This document shows positions 43,201 through 50,641 of a DNA stretch of 64,000 nucleotides, in pieces. The position numbers were made by a program, and so were the translations under genes. The DNA comes from Plutella xylostella (taxonomy: Eukaryota > Arthropoda > Insecta > Lepidoptera > Plutellidae): NCBI RefSeq assembly GCF_932276165.1, contig NC_064009.1, positions 9,052,001-9,116,000 of the forward strand, in the 5' to 3' direction. Below the pieces are notes generated by a model. The model did no database searches. It was not told where the DNA came from and was given only the letters and a program-made list of their open reading frames with translations. Numbering within the stretch: position 1 is the stretch's first letter; every line of letters starts with the position of its first letter.

Positions 43201-46200
43201 TGAAAGAGTAACAGACAGACAGACACAGTTACTTTCGCATTTATAATATTAGTTAGGATTTTATTGTTGCACTAAAAGTGGGTTAACCTGTTAGCTGCCT
43301 AAACACATAAACACAATACAATGCTTCGTAAAAAGTCTCCTTCCCAATTGGAGGTGTTAAATGGGGGAGTCAGCGACGTCGTATCGTATTTATAGGGATC
43401 CCTAAGAGAGGATCTTTTCAAGACACTGGATGTCAGTTCTGAAGAGGCAAACACTAATTTGAGTGCAGCAAATCAGCAGAGAGGTGTTATAAGTTCAATG
43501 TGGATGTCTGTAGCTACAGTTCGGCCGCTGACACGTGCTGCCCTCTGTTGTACATCGACCAGCTCATCGCGCACCAGTTCGGCGACAAGCTCACACAGTA
43601 CTGTATTGTTGATACTCAATTATGAATCATTCTGGCAAGATCGAGTGTACTTGCTGCATAAGGCCTCACAGCTTACACACACATAAACACGTTACGATGA
43701 TACGTCGTAAAAGTTTCCTTTTTACTTTCACGCGTTTATTGAGAGAGAGAGACCAAGAGAGTGGCATGACACGACTTCGTATCTTGTTTATGTGTCAGAG
43801 CCTTATGCGCGGATCTTTCGAAGACACTGAACTCGATTCTGAAGGGCATAACTTAAAATTCTTTGTTTAAAATTGGATTCTATGAGTGTTTCTATAAATT
43901 TCATTTAACACTCTAAAATTTTTGTTTTTTTATTATTAAATAAAATATAGTGTCCTCGAAATCCGACTTTAAATATCCATTATTGATACACGCTGTATAC
44001 AGGTTTTTATAACACCTATTCCCCTTCCCCACCCAGAATCTGGAAAGCGTGCGGCAGCGCCAACGGCCTCTACCCGCCGCCATCTCTATACGCGCTGCTG
44101 CGAGTGTACCTGCTGCCGGGCGCGTCGGAGCAGGACAAGCACGCGCTGCTGCTGTACCTGCTGGTCGACTACTGCGCGCTGCACGACGAGCTCAGGTCAA
44201 TGTAGAATTAAACTGTCTGAAATGGAGGATAGGTGTCTAAAATGGAGGATAGGTGTCTAAAATGGAGGATAGGTCGTGTTTTTTGCTTATAACTCGAGCT
44301 CTATCTAACCGATTTTGGTAAAAATTGTGTCTATAGATAGCTAATTTAATTGGGCCCATTTTCTTTATACTCATCTTTGGTTCAACATTGATAATTAAAC
44401 AGTTTTGCGTATTACAGAGATATTGGATCGGGTCTACCGTTGAGCATCGAAAAATAAGTTACGTCTATCACTGTGTTCAAAGACTTCATATCTAATGACA
44501 ATATGTTTCGCCCACAGGGACGAGGCGGTGATTCGTCGCCTCATGCAGTTCCCCACCATGTTCGGGCTCAGCAACACTGCAATCAAAGCCACGCAGGCCT
44601 TCTGGCACCTCGACCACCGGGACTTCGATGTATGTACACCTATGAATAATCTATATGACGTCATCATCATCTTAAGAAAATTAGGAACGCTACAAATACT
44701 GTGCCGTCGGCCTTCCTAATCATGTCTTAAAGCCACTAACGGCTAAATATCTGAACTCGTCGGTACAGTGGGCCGGGGGGCGTTCCATGCTATGCTTGGC
44801 CTATTTAGTCCTACATTAAATTACCCCCCGGGTCATCGGAAAAGTGAAAAAGACAGTGAAATACATCGTGCAGCTGAGATGATAAAACAGAAAATTGTTT
44901 GAAGCACCTGATTACTAAACCCATTCGCATTCAACGCAGCAAAGAAATACCTTCTGCCTCTATCCGCGTGTTAATAATGCCCCCAGTTCGCGCTAGACCA
45001 GCTACAATGTCTGACAGGCAACACTCTGTCGGACTGGCAACATGGCGTGGTACTATCGGCCTTGCTAGCACAGAACAAGACTCAAGCTGCCTTGCACTAC
45101 TTGCACGTGCGAGGGAATCATGATTCAGGTTAGTAATAAAGACTGGACTTATTTACAGTCCCAAATAATGGCATACCTTTCAGAACAATAGTTTACTTAT
45201 CAATTTTGAACTACGATTTTTCAACAGGTACACCACCCCTATAACTATCATAAATTATGTCTAAACTGCCTGTTTCATCCAAAGGTTCACCTACAACCTG
45301 TAGATGCAATAAGGCCGCCTTTTTGTATTATTTTATTTATGATTTCTTATTTTGTATTCATTTATTTTCATGAGGCAAAATAAAGAGTTTTCTATTCAAA
45401 GACCCCGATTTTCAGCTCACGTAAATCTCAAAGGGTCCATTCCAAAGGTCGAGTAGTTTACTAAGTATTGAAGTTTATATTTTTATTTCTGTGACACATA
45501 CTCGTATGTATTTCTATATCTCTCAACAGACACCCGTCGCGACGTCTTAAGCTCTGAAGACAAACTGAACGAATGGATGGCGTCGTGCCAACTTCACGTC
45601 GCTCGAGGATTGGTCGCTTCAGCCGTGGACTTAGTGAGGAATAGCGCGGCCAATGCGGCCGAGACGGAGCTATTGATGACTAGTCTACTGGACGGTGAGT
45701 GCGAGTGAGATAGGTAGAGATAGATTGAACGAATGGCAGTCGTCCTGCCAACTCCACGTCGCTCGCGGATTGGTCGCTTCGGCCGTGGACTTAGTCAGAA
45801 ATAGCGCCGCCAATGCGGCCGAGACAGAGCTATTTATGACTAGTCTACTGGACGGTGAGTGCGATTGAGATAGGTATAGATAGAATGAACGAATGGCAGT
45901 CGTCGTGCCAACTCCACGTCGCTCGCGGATTGGTCGCTTCTGCCGTGGATCTAGATAAAGATAAAGATAAAGATAAAAATTCTTTATTCGGTGTCCAGCA
46001 CCAGCACACACCAAAAATACACAAGAAGAAAAAAAATATATATTAACAGTATACTTTTTAAGTTAAGATATAAAGTAACAACAAGTAATTGTTATTCGCG
46101 TGATAACAATGTTTATTAACTTCCTTACGGCAGGATTCGCGCCTTAAACGTAATTAAGAATGGCTTTTTCACAGGATTCCAGCTGAAATGGATATCAGCT

Positions 46201-48318
46201 GACATTTATCTTAAAAGGGTTTACTGGAAGTACTTACTGCCTACACACATTCTTTCACACTTACTAACCGGTAGTTTCGTAGACTGTTAAAGTTAAGTAC
46301 TTCGATAATTAAATATCCACTTTTAAGCCTAAGTTTAATGGCAATCAGGTTAACATCGACATGCGTTCTGTGGCATGGCGGTAGGGCATGCAATACCGGA
46401 ACAATTTTCAATACCGGTATTGAGTTCCGGTATTACAACTCAATACCGGGATCCCGGTATTAATACCGGTATTAGACTTCCTTGTCATAAATGGCATATA
46501 ATGTGTTTAAAGGTCGTATACGTCAAAATAAAACAAGAAAATGCAATCATATTCTGTATTTTGTTGTAGATTTTTACGAGAATTAAGTTTTAGAGTTTAA
46601 ATTTTAGAATAAATATTTTTTTACATCCGGTGTCGGTATACGCATGGTCAACAGTAGATTTCTAGTCAGGAATAGCGCGGCCAATGCGAGCGAGACGGAG
46701 CTACTGATGACTAGGCTACTAGACGGTGAGTGCAAGTGAGATAGGTGTAGATAGAATGAACGAATGGCAGTCGACGTGCCAACTTCATGTCGCTCGCATG
46801 TAAATCTACCTCTTTCTATATTATAAAAAAACCGCATCAAATTACGTTGTGTAGTTTTAAAGATCTAAGCAAAACTAACGTACAGGCCGATGCTGGGAAC
46901 GAGTTTGCTTTCTACTATGCAGTGATGTTATGTTCGATATGCAAAGTACCTAAAATTTGTAAATAATACCTGTAACCTAATCATTGTCCACAGTATGCCG
47001 CACCACGGGAAAGCTATCCCAGCTACTACAAGTGTCGCTTCTACCTCACGAGGAGCGAATATTCACTCGCTACCTGGAGCGATGCGGCGACACTCGCGCC
47101 CTCGACATACTCGTCATGTACTATCTGCAGCAGGCCAGGTCAGTCAGTGTCGCTACTTCGCTACGAGGAGCGAATATTCACTCGCTACCTGGAGCGATGC
47201 GGCGACACTCGCGCCCTCGACATACTCGTCATGTACTATCTGCAGCAGGCCAGGTCAGTCAGTGTCGCTACTTCGCTACGAGGAGCGAATATTCACTCGC
47301 TACCTGGAGCGATGCGGCGACACTCGCGCCCTCGACATACTCGTCATGTACTATCTGCAGCAGGCCAGGTCAGTCAGTGTCGCTACTTCGCTACGAGGAG
47401 CGAATATTCACTCGCTACCTGGAGCGATGCGGCGACACTCGCGCCCTCGACATACTCGTCATGTACTATCTGCAGCAAGCCAGGTCAGTCAGTGTCGCTA
47501 CTTCGCTACGAGGAGCGAATATTCACTCGCTACCTGGAGCGATGCGGCGACACTCGCGCCCTCGACATACTCGTCATGTACTATCTGCAGCAGGCCAGGT
47601 CAGTCAGTGTCGCTACTTCGCTACGAGGAGCGAATATTCACTCGCTACCTGGAGCGATGCGGCGACACTCGCGCCCTCGACATACTCGTCATGTACTATC
47701 TGCAGCAGGCCAGGTCAGTCAGTGTCGCTACTTCGCTACGAGGAGCGAATATTCACTCGCTACCTGGAGCGATGCGGCGACACTCGCGCCCTCGACATAC
47801 TCGTCATGTACTATCTGCAGCAGGCCAGGTACTAAAGTTTATCACTTATTTCGTCGGTTCAGAGGGTATTGCGTCTCACGTTATGTTTGCCTGGCTCTTC
47901 TACTCCATCTGTTTTTTAGTGCTACTTCACTTCAATTTACAGATTTTAGAAGCTATTTCAATAACCCCTTTTACGAATTACCCGATCACTGATCTTTCTA
48001 TGTACAGTAAGCTAATTAGTTAATTAGTCTGTTTCTGTAATTAACTCAAGAAATTTGCTAGGCAAATAAGCTTATACCGACTAATAAAACTGACTGTAGA
48101 TGTTTATTTTTGAGAACAACAGCGCAACTAAAAAATCATTAAAATAATAAACAAACTTCTCCGCAGATACCTAGAAGCGCAAATAGTGAACAACAAGATC
48201 CGTTCCAAAAGCGGCGACAGTACTCGAGACATCGTGGTGGACGCGGCCTGCCGGGCCCTGCCGCGCCTCGCGCCGCGCCTCGCCGCGCCCGCGCAAGTAG
48301 CCGCGCTGCACGACCATA
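28266..48318 (+). CDS. ELYS: Nucleoporin ELYS (AHCTF1), N-terminal and helical domains; C-terminal part not found
   Basis: Twenty-one exons join in phase: 28266-28362, 28447-28576, 28769-28895, 29218-29377, 30020-30411, 31009-31161, 33205-33334, 33710-33817, 35155-35313, 35951-36012, 37052-37168, 37485-37610, 37923-38118, 42322-42460, 42916-43038, 44037-44195, 44518-44629, 44987-45128, 45530-45694, 46994-47138 and 48167-48318. They give about 1031 residues. Exons 1-10 (about 506 residues) match the ELYS beta-propeller, with CYLWAVYSVADR and LLFDLDQWYKAQMP. Exons 11-21 match the alpha-helical ELYS domain (SLYALLRVYLLPG, QAFWHLDHRDFD). ELYS binds chromatin and recruits the Nup107-160 complex to start nuclear pore assembly after mitosis. 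The disordered AT-hook tail is not seen. Exon 13's donor is ambiguous: 38119 is the only in-phase choice. Several exons are followed by copies of themselves. Confidence 0.92.
29478..29902 (-). mobile_element. 5'-truncated Jockey-like LINE with 13-bp target duplication
   Basis: The insert is 29491-29889, minus strand. Its poly(A) tail appears as poly(T) on the plus strand (29491-29508). A perfect 13-bp duplication GTTGGGTCTGAAT flanks it. The translated minus strand has the Jockey-type C-terminal end (IQRFQNKVLRNICAAPWFTK, then VKEEIENRI). Only the last part of ORF2 and the 3' UTR remain. It sits in ELYS intron 4. Confidence 0.9.
31150..31450 (+). repeat. 30-bp minisatellite made of the ELYS exon 6 end and its splice donor
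   Basis: The end of exon 6 (TATTTGTACCAG) and its donor recur about ten times at a period near 30 bp. GT dinucleotides at the same place lie at 31162, 31192, 31226, 31256, 31286, 31316, 31346, 31376, 31406 and 31449. Eight have consensus donors (GTAAGT or GTGAGT); two read GTTTGT. The last copy again includes upstream exon bases (GCCAGTATTTGTACCAG). Open frames across the array on both strands are by-products of the repeat. Confidence 0.9.
31478..32778 (-). mobile_element. Complete mariner transposon
   Basis: The element is 31480-32776 (1297 bp) with TA on both sides (31478-31479 and 32777-32778). Inverted repeats of about 30 bp begin CGAGGGC and share GATCGGGAATAGAA. One uninterrupted transposase lies on the minus strand, opposite to its host gene ELYS (intron 6). 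It stands 29 bp from the donor minisatellite. Confidence 0.93.
31545..32603 (-). CDS. Mariner transposase, DD34D, intact
   Basis: 352 codons starting MELTREHFRAIIFHNFRRGL and ending at a TAA. It has the N-terminal DNA-binding helices and the mariner linker signature (WVPHRLTEEQK). The catalytic residues are all present: D in SGDESWIY, D in HHDNASSHTA, and the third D in SPDLSPNDYF, 34 residues after the second. No frameshift or stop. It cuts and pastes its element into TA sites. Confidence 0.96.
   Translation of the reverse strand: MELTREHFRAIIFHNFRRGLSQEQCLAELVSIYKLEAPSKTTIYRWYSEFRRGRSSLTLSTVPSTGRPKTAVTQDNIDAVRQLIKEDRHVTYEQIRASLSIGMTAIQTILHEELGVKKLVSRWVPHRLTEEQKSARVNWCRSALQRFNGGSSNAVYNIVSGDESWIYSYEPERKHQSAVWVFEGEVKPTKVIRSRSVSKKMVASFVSKTGHVATIPLQEQRTVTADWYTTVCLPEVVRELRKTNPNRCIILHHDNASSHTARKTRTFLNMENVELMDHPPYSPDLSPNDYFTFPRIKDMLRGQRFSGPEEAVEAYKSAVLTVSTSDWNYLFNDWFNRMKKCIECHGDYFEKQ
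34066..34816. mobile_element. Candidate MITE
   Basis: A perfect 16-bp inverted repeat AATGGACAACATTTCA (34066-34081) pairs with 34801-34816. The 751-bp span is AT-rich, lacks an open frame and sits in ELYS intron 8. No target duplication could be recognised, so the exact ends are uncertain. Confidence 0.5.
35320..35790 (+). repeat. Decayed and frameshifted copies of ELYS exon 9 with donor
   Basis: 35600-35712 repeats most of exon 9 and its donor (CTGAGCTATA then GTAAGT) with several substitutions and a one-base deletion in the GCGCG run. An older copy is visible at about 35456-35513 (CGTATGCTTCCGCGCA aligned to exon 9 CGTACGCTTCTGCGCA). Flanking intron pieces (TAGTAAGTTTCTAGCAGCTA) repeat as well. 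The unit is therefore exon end plus start of intron. The frameshift makes the younger copy a pseudo-exon. Confidence 0.8.
36155..37001 (+). repeat. Retroelement 3'-end fragment, copy C, interrupted
   Basis: Same family as 18582-18783. The left part is 36155-36260 and the right part 36899-37001 (ends near GGCGAAGCGAAGCGCGGG). The two halves are contiguous in the other copies, so the 638-bp insert at 36261-36898 came later. Confidence 0.8.
36255..36904. mobile_element. TIR element with ~80-bp inverted repeats and 6-bp target duplication
   Basis: The element is 36261-36898 (638 bp). Its two ends start GTCGCAGGCATCTGGTTTAA and match as inverted repeats for about 80 bp with few differences. ATAAAT flanks both sides (36255-36260 and 36899-36904), and the interrupted host repeat confirms the pre-insertion site. 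No coding capacity. A 6-bp duplication is unusual among insect DNA transposons, so the superfamily is left open. Confidence 0.88.
38121..38390 (-). mobile_element. tRNA-derived SINE inserted at the ELYS exon 13 donor
   Basis: Minus strand. Its head (right side on plus strand) has A box TGGCGTAGTGGTTAGTGG and B box GGGTTCGATTCCCGG. The body continues to an (ATT)n/(AAT)n tail at 38121. A short duplication TGATGGT is seen on both sides. The insert directly follows the GGT of the exon 13 donor, so that donor now reads GTAATAAT instead of the GTGAGTGT seen in the exon copies. Confidence 0.88.
38391..38818 (+). repeat. Four tandem copies of the ELYS exon 13 end and donor
   Basis: Units of 90-100 bp repeat the last 60-70 exon bases (from AGGCAACTAGCCGAGCTGAC) followed by GTGAGTGTCTGTAGTACTGT. 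Donor GT positions are 38399 (edge of SINE), 38489, 38589, 38689 and 38789. Copies differ by a few bases and by presence of a 10-bp CCTGATGGTG duplication. Each begins after TATAG, a possible weak acceptor. Open frames on the minus strand here (38302-38865) are repeat by-products. Confidence 0.9.
39085..42260 (-). mobile_element. Near full-length LINE with intact ORF2
   Basis: A minus-strand non-LTR element in ELYS intron 13. The 3' end is AT-rich, with (ATTT)n-like tail sequence near 39085-39125. A 45-bp tandem duplication (39311-39354 and 39356-39399) spans the end of the ORF. No separate ORF1 was found upstream before the ELYS exon 14 acceptor at 42321, so the element is 5'-truncated or lacks ORF1. 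Exact ends are approximate. Confidence 0.85.
39364..42234 (-). CDS. LINE ORF2: endonuclease and reverse transcriptase, intact
   Basis: 956 codons without interruption. The true start is probably the Met of MTLELLYQNVRGL, eight residues in. The N-terminal apurinic-type endonuclease (about 10-250) has NVRGL, ITETWL and VGDFNIAHAIW; the usual SDH motif reads DGHHPS. The reverse transcriptase (about 480-740) has motif A YTDYSKAFDKL, motif B SGVPQGSHLGPLLF and motif C LYADD. The C-terminus is a helical region of the Jockey/CR1 kind without RNase H. It nicks the target and copies its RNA in place. Confidence 0.93.
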   Translation of the reverse strand: MCFGFLFKMTLELLYQNVRGLRTKTREFKCSILSSNYDLICITETWLLPGIYNEELFDSRYVVYRTDRPYERLSVGRGGGVLLAARSSLRTRAAPLPDPRSLPDIELTGLVLEYSDIGNCLKSIRIYCCYILQSNKQLTSLSKYLDFIEEQRNLFPDDDFLLVGDFNIAHAIWEPSPDGACKLISGNLSPPLVTELNRFMNYTNLLQYNTIPNNNSRMLDLILSSVKCTVSRCPMPVVKEDGHHPSLDILIDINVKPSLKCPNKTVKLFHKADYTSVRSWLAETDWPDALACLDPDSACTYFYNKLYDAVDLHVPTKVIKKPHKYPTWFNESLKKIIKEKLKYHKKWKKYKNLNDYRTFSLLRERQKAMQNKCYSEYIAHCEENIKCDPKFFWNFIKNKKSSNGLPNSMVYGDQSAANVQGICDLFNNFFQSVYEKPPPSSIEADLTHIDSKLDISKVILNEDKVLIYLKNININKGMGPDGILPLFLVNCASVLYIPITIIFNKSLSQGIFPAIWKRTNIIPIFKTGSRHKVTDYRPISKLCVLGKLFEKIIYDIIYPLIRPTIINNQHGFVSGRSVETNLCELTHTVLKAMEDGHQVDVVYTDYSKAFDKLSHFHLLRKLEAVGIHGDLLRWLESYLSNRCQAVAINGFTSAFVPVHSGVPQGSHLGPLLFNIFINDILYYLHHSDCLLYADDKKIFKIIREPQDCTNLQSDLNNLCVFCSVNHLSLNVSKCNVISFSRKTNTTFTTYYLNGQNIQRVDRVRDLGVILDEKMSFVPHIEHITNKAYSMLGFVLRSCRDFRNPATYKILFFAYVRSVLEFASVIWSPQYHIYINMIEKIQNKFIKYVNFRLCGDEKFKLTSLQTRRMHSDIMFLHKIINNLLDTPFLLSKINFNCPAKLTRSCLTFSIPNAKTNYSQNSFLIRASKLCNKVCKDLDLFMLSSNVLKNRLNNLRTD
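43058..43259 (-). repeat. Retroelement 3'-end fragment, copy D
   Basis: Same family as copies A-E, starting ACTAGCTGTTGCCCGCGAGC, 20 bp after the exon 15 donor of ELYS. It separates exon 15 from its downstream copy. Confidence 0.8.
43285..43870 (+). repeat. Duplicated ELYS exon 15 segment and intron
   Basis: 43523-43602 repeats the last 80 bases of exon 15 almost exactly (one visible change, GACCAGCT to GACAAGCT) and ends CACACA then GTACTG, another possible donor. Intron pieces on each side are also paired: ACACATAAACAC with TTCGTAAAAAGT at 43303-43345 matches 43680-43725, and GACACTG with TTCTGAAG at 43420-43450 matches 43820-43850. This points to duplication of a unit of roughly 400 bp, exon end plus intron, with older flanks. 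Confidence 0.75.
44214..44275 (+). repeat. 20-bp tandem repeat after ELYS exon 16
   Basis: Three copies of GTCTAAAATGGAGGATAGGT (the first with TGAAATGG) begin 19 bp after the exon 16 donor. No exon sequence is included here. Confidence 0.8.
45300..45405 (+). repeat. Retroelement tail fragment
   Basis: GCAATAAGGCCGCCTTTTTG followed by AT-rich sequence to CAAAATAAAGAG. A related start (AATAAGGCCGCATTTTTG) precedes the LINE tail at 39055-39075. Probably the 3' end of a dispersed retroelement. Confidence 0.5.
45725..46800 (+). repeat. Copies of ELYS exon 19 with donor, one split by an insertion
   Basis: Copy 2 (45725-45854, donor GT at 45855) repeats the exon from GAACGAATGG to the donor GTGAGTGCGA with substitutions. 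Copy 3 starts at 45886, is interrupted at about 45951, and resumes at about 46663 to a donor at 46726. A partial copy 4 (46756-46800) follows. Copies 2 and 3 carry GAATGGCAGTCG where the native exon has GAATGGATGGCG, which removes one base and shifts the frame. All lie in intron 19. Confidence 0.85.
45951..46662 (-). mobile_element. Retroelement fragment with (TTTATC)n tail inside an exon 19 copy
   Basis: Plus-strand GATAAAGATAAAGATAAAG is the tail of a minus-strand element, followed by TTCTTTATTCGGTGTCCAGC. The same tail type ends the LINE at 13.3 kb. The interior to 46662 is unassigned and includes the AATACCGG palindrome cluster (46391-46475). It splits the third exon 19 copy. Confidence 0.65.
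47026..47828 (+). repeat. Seven tandem 115-bp copies of ELYS exon 20 with donor
   Basis: Copy 1 is the native exon end. Six more near-identical copies follow at exactly 115 bp, with donors at 47139, 47254, 47369, 47484, 47599, 47714 and 47829. The first six donors read GTCAGT and the last GTACTA. One visible variant is in copy 4 (CAGCAAGCC). The unit has no stop in any of the three plus-strand frames. The native reading frame stays open until TAA just after the seventh donor. Confidence 0.95.
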
Positions 48319-48334
48319 GTGAGTCATAGTGTGT

Positions 48335-48650
48335 AATAATAATATGTGGGGACATCTCAACACGGCAATTCTAACACAAGCTAGGCAGATATATGGGCAC
48401 CGGACAGGGGCACGTTGTTAAGTATACTCAAGCGGCGCGGCACAGGCACGTCGTTTCATCGCCGCTTACCTACATTTCGTATTGAAACGTTTTGAAGCGG
48501 CAAGATGCATGCGCCGCGCCTTATGACTTTTCTGTGTAATTCGCGCCTTAACAGATGCATGGATAGATATGCAAATATATGCCGCGGTCGGGAATAGAAC
48601 TTCGACATAGCAGTCAAGGTCTCTCACGACTACATTTGGTTGTCAATGTG
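48335..48650 (-). mobile_element. Decayed SINE of the exon 13 type
   Basis: TGTGGGGACATCTC, CTAGGCAG and GGGAATAGAACTTCGACATA match the SINE at 38121-38390 in the same orientation. The middle is interrupted by about 130 bp of GC-richer sequence (about 48407-48550). It lies between exon 21 of ELYS and its copy. Confidence 0.65.
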
Positions 48651-48659
48651 GTCTAGTTA

Positions 48660-48775
48660 GTAAATAGTGAACAACAAGCTCCGTAGTGGCGGCGACAGTA
48701 CTCGAGACATCGTGGTGGACGCGGCCAGCCGGGCCCGCGCAAGTAGCCGCGCTGCACGACCATAGTGAGTCCTGC
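48660..48775 (+). repeat. Internally deleted copy of ELYS exon 21 with donor
   Basis: GTGAACAACAAG is followed by sequence matching exon 21 (GACAGTACTCGAGACATCGT), then a deletion of the proline/arginine-rich part, then GCCGCGCTGCACGACCATAG and TGAGTCC. The donor GTGAGT is kept. It is a pseudo-exon 340 bp after the native donor. Confidence 0.85.
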
Positions 48776-50641
48776 TAGCCTAGCACGGGGCGTAAGATGC
48801 GCGCGTTAAGACGTGATAAAAGTAAAACTTTTGTAACGTCTTAAATGCGCCCTGTGCTAGCCTTTCTGAAGTGTCTAAGCTGGTGTACGTAGATATACTT
48901 TATATATTCCTACATATACTAACATTCGACAATTATTTACGGTTTGAAAAATACGCAATTGAAATGGTCAAAAACTGCTTCTTCAGACTCAAGACTCTTT
49001 ATAAAATTAGACGGTACTGGTATCGATTCTGAAGGGCACATTCTAATTTTAACGCTGTCAAAAAACGCTTACATTCTCTCTAAATTTATTTGGCATTCTG
49101 AAGGCACCGTTTATCTCCAAAATTAGAGACGTCACTTTAAATTTTGAATCTGACAGCGTTAAAACTATTCAACTTAGGTTAGATCAAGGTTAGATGGTCG
49201 AATTGGTATTCTGAAGGTGGCATTTTTAGCGCTGTCAACTTAAAATTAGCAACTTTCTTCCTAAATTTAAAAGGGGTCTAAACAGGTGCCTGTTAAAATT
49301 ATGTACATGAGGAACACCTTAACCTTAACTCACCTACCTGTGTACCTATCTAACTCTCTACTTACCCCTTTCAACTTGTAAGAATATTTTACTCAAAGTG
49401 GTCTCTACATCTTCTTCTTCTTAAGTCCTTTAACTCCTAGTGGAGCATAGGGCCGCCAACCACAGCTTTCCACTTCTGAAGATCAGAGGCAGCAGCCACA
49501 ACTTCTGGCCAGCTCATGTTGGTCGACTTGATCTCCTGGGCTAATGTCCTTATCCAAGATATTCTTACATAGCATTAATATTTAACTACCTATTTTGTTA
49601 CAGGAAAAAACAAGTTATACCTACCTTTTACCTTTTACCTGAAAAATATGCCTGACTTTAAGAAACTATATAGGTACTTACTACTATACTATTACTTTTT
49701 ATGAAAGAAGAAATACATTTTATGGACGTAAAACTTTATTTGGGTGAATAACACACACAACACACACTGGTTAAGTATTTTTTCTGACACCAATATACAC
49801 AATTGCTTGATTTCATTTCTGTATCTTATTTCCATTATCCTTCTAGTTAGTAGTTAGGTAGGTAACTAGGTGGTCTGATGGTCGTTTTAGTATTGTTGTC
49901 CCAGAGATGAATTAATATTTTGTATCCAGCGTTTCATGTTTAGTTTATGGGTGTGGTTGATTTTTCATTTTCATTGTTGTTGTCACTGAAAAATAAAGTA
50001 AGTATAGGTAAGTTTTATGGATAGTTGACAGAATAAGCTTATCCTTATAGGTACCTATTTACACAAAACTTTAAATGTTAGAAACGAAAACGCTAGAACA
50101 CAAACATAAGTAACCAGATAGTTAGTAACCAGGTGCCCAACTGATAAAAATATTTACTGAGATTTAACGTAGGATTTAACTTTAACTTCCTAAAATAAAT
50201 CGTAAACTTGCACACAAGCACCTTATCGATTTTACAATTGCATATAGCAAACACAAACATAATAATTTATAATAGATGATTGTTTTGTATTGTAAAGACT
50301 TAACAAAAATACTTTAAAAAAATAGCGGCAAAATTTTCGGCGGAGAATTCAATATGGCGGTGATGGCTGGCACCGCGCCGGCGCGCGGCGGCGGCGCGCT
50401 TCTCTTGCAGTCCAGCGCGCATGCGCCATAGAGATGTACCTAGTGCAATGTTACTTGCTTCCGAAATATGATTGAATGAAAAAATAATCGATGCTAGATC
50501 GATTCCTGGGTAGGTACTTTTATTATAATCATATGGGTTTTTGGTAAATATAAATACGCACTCATCGGAAATAAGTAAGTAAGGTATTTGTGCTTTTGTA
50601 AGTATTCGATACTTTTCATATTCTTATATGAATATCATCCC
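48776..50641. other. Downstream of the last ELYS exon found
   Basis: No ELYS exon could be recognised. Contents: TTCTGAAGG-containing repeat blocks at about 49000-49240; a probable retroelement 3' fragment at about 49425-49565 (reverse complement reads WRPYAPLGVKG, a LINE C-terminal-like end); and a GC-rich patch at 50335-50425. The rest is AT-rich. Confidence 0.5.

Noticed and set aside
46984..48023. Three long overlapping plus-strand open frames (about 280-340 codons) that look like a repeat protein
   Set aside because: They are the three frames of the 115-bp exon 20 array. Only the first unit in the native frame is supported as ELYS coding; the rest is reported as a finding, not as genes.
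28266..48318. Nup160 as identity of the large plus-strand gene
   Set aside because: The N-terminal order, CYLWAVYSVADR, LLFDLDQWYKAQMP and the helical domain fit ELYS/AHCTF1, not Nup160.
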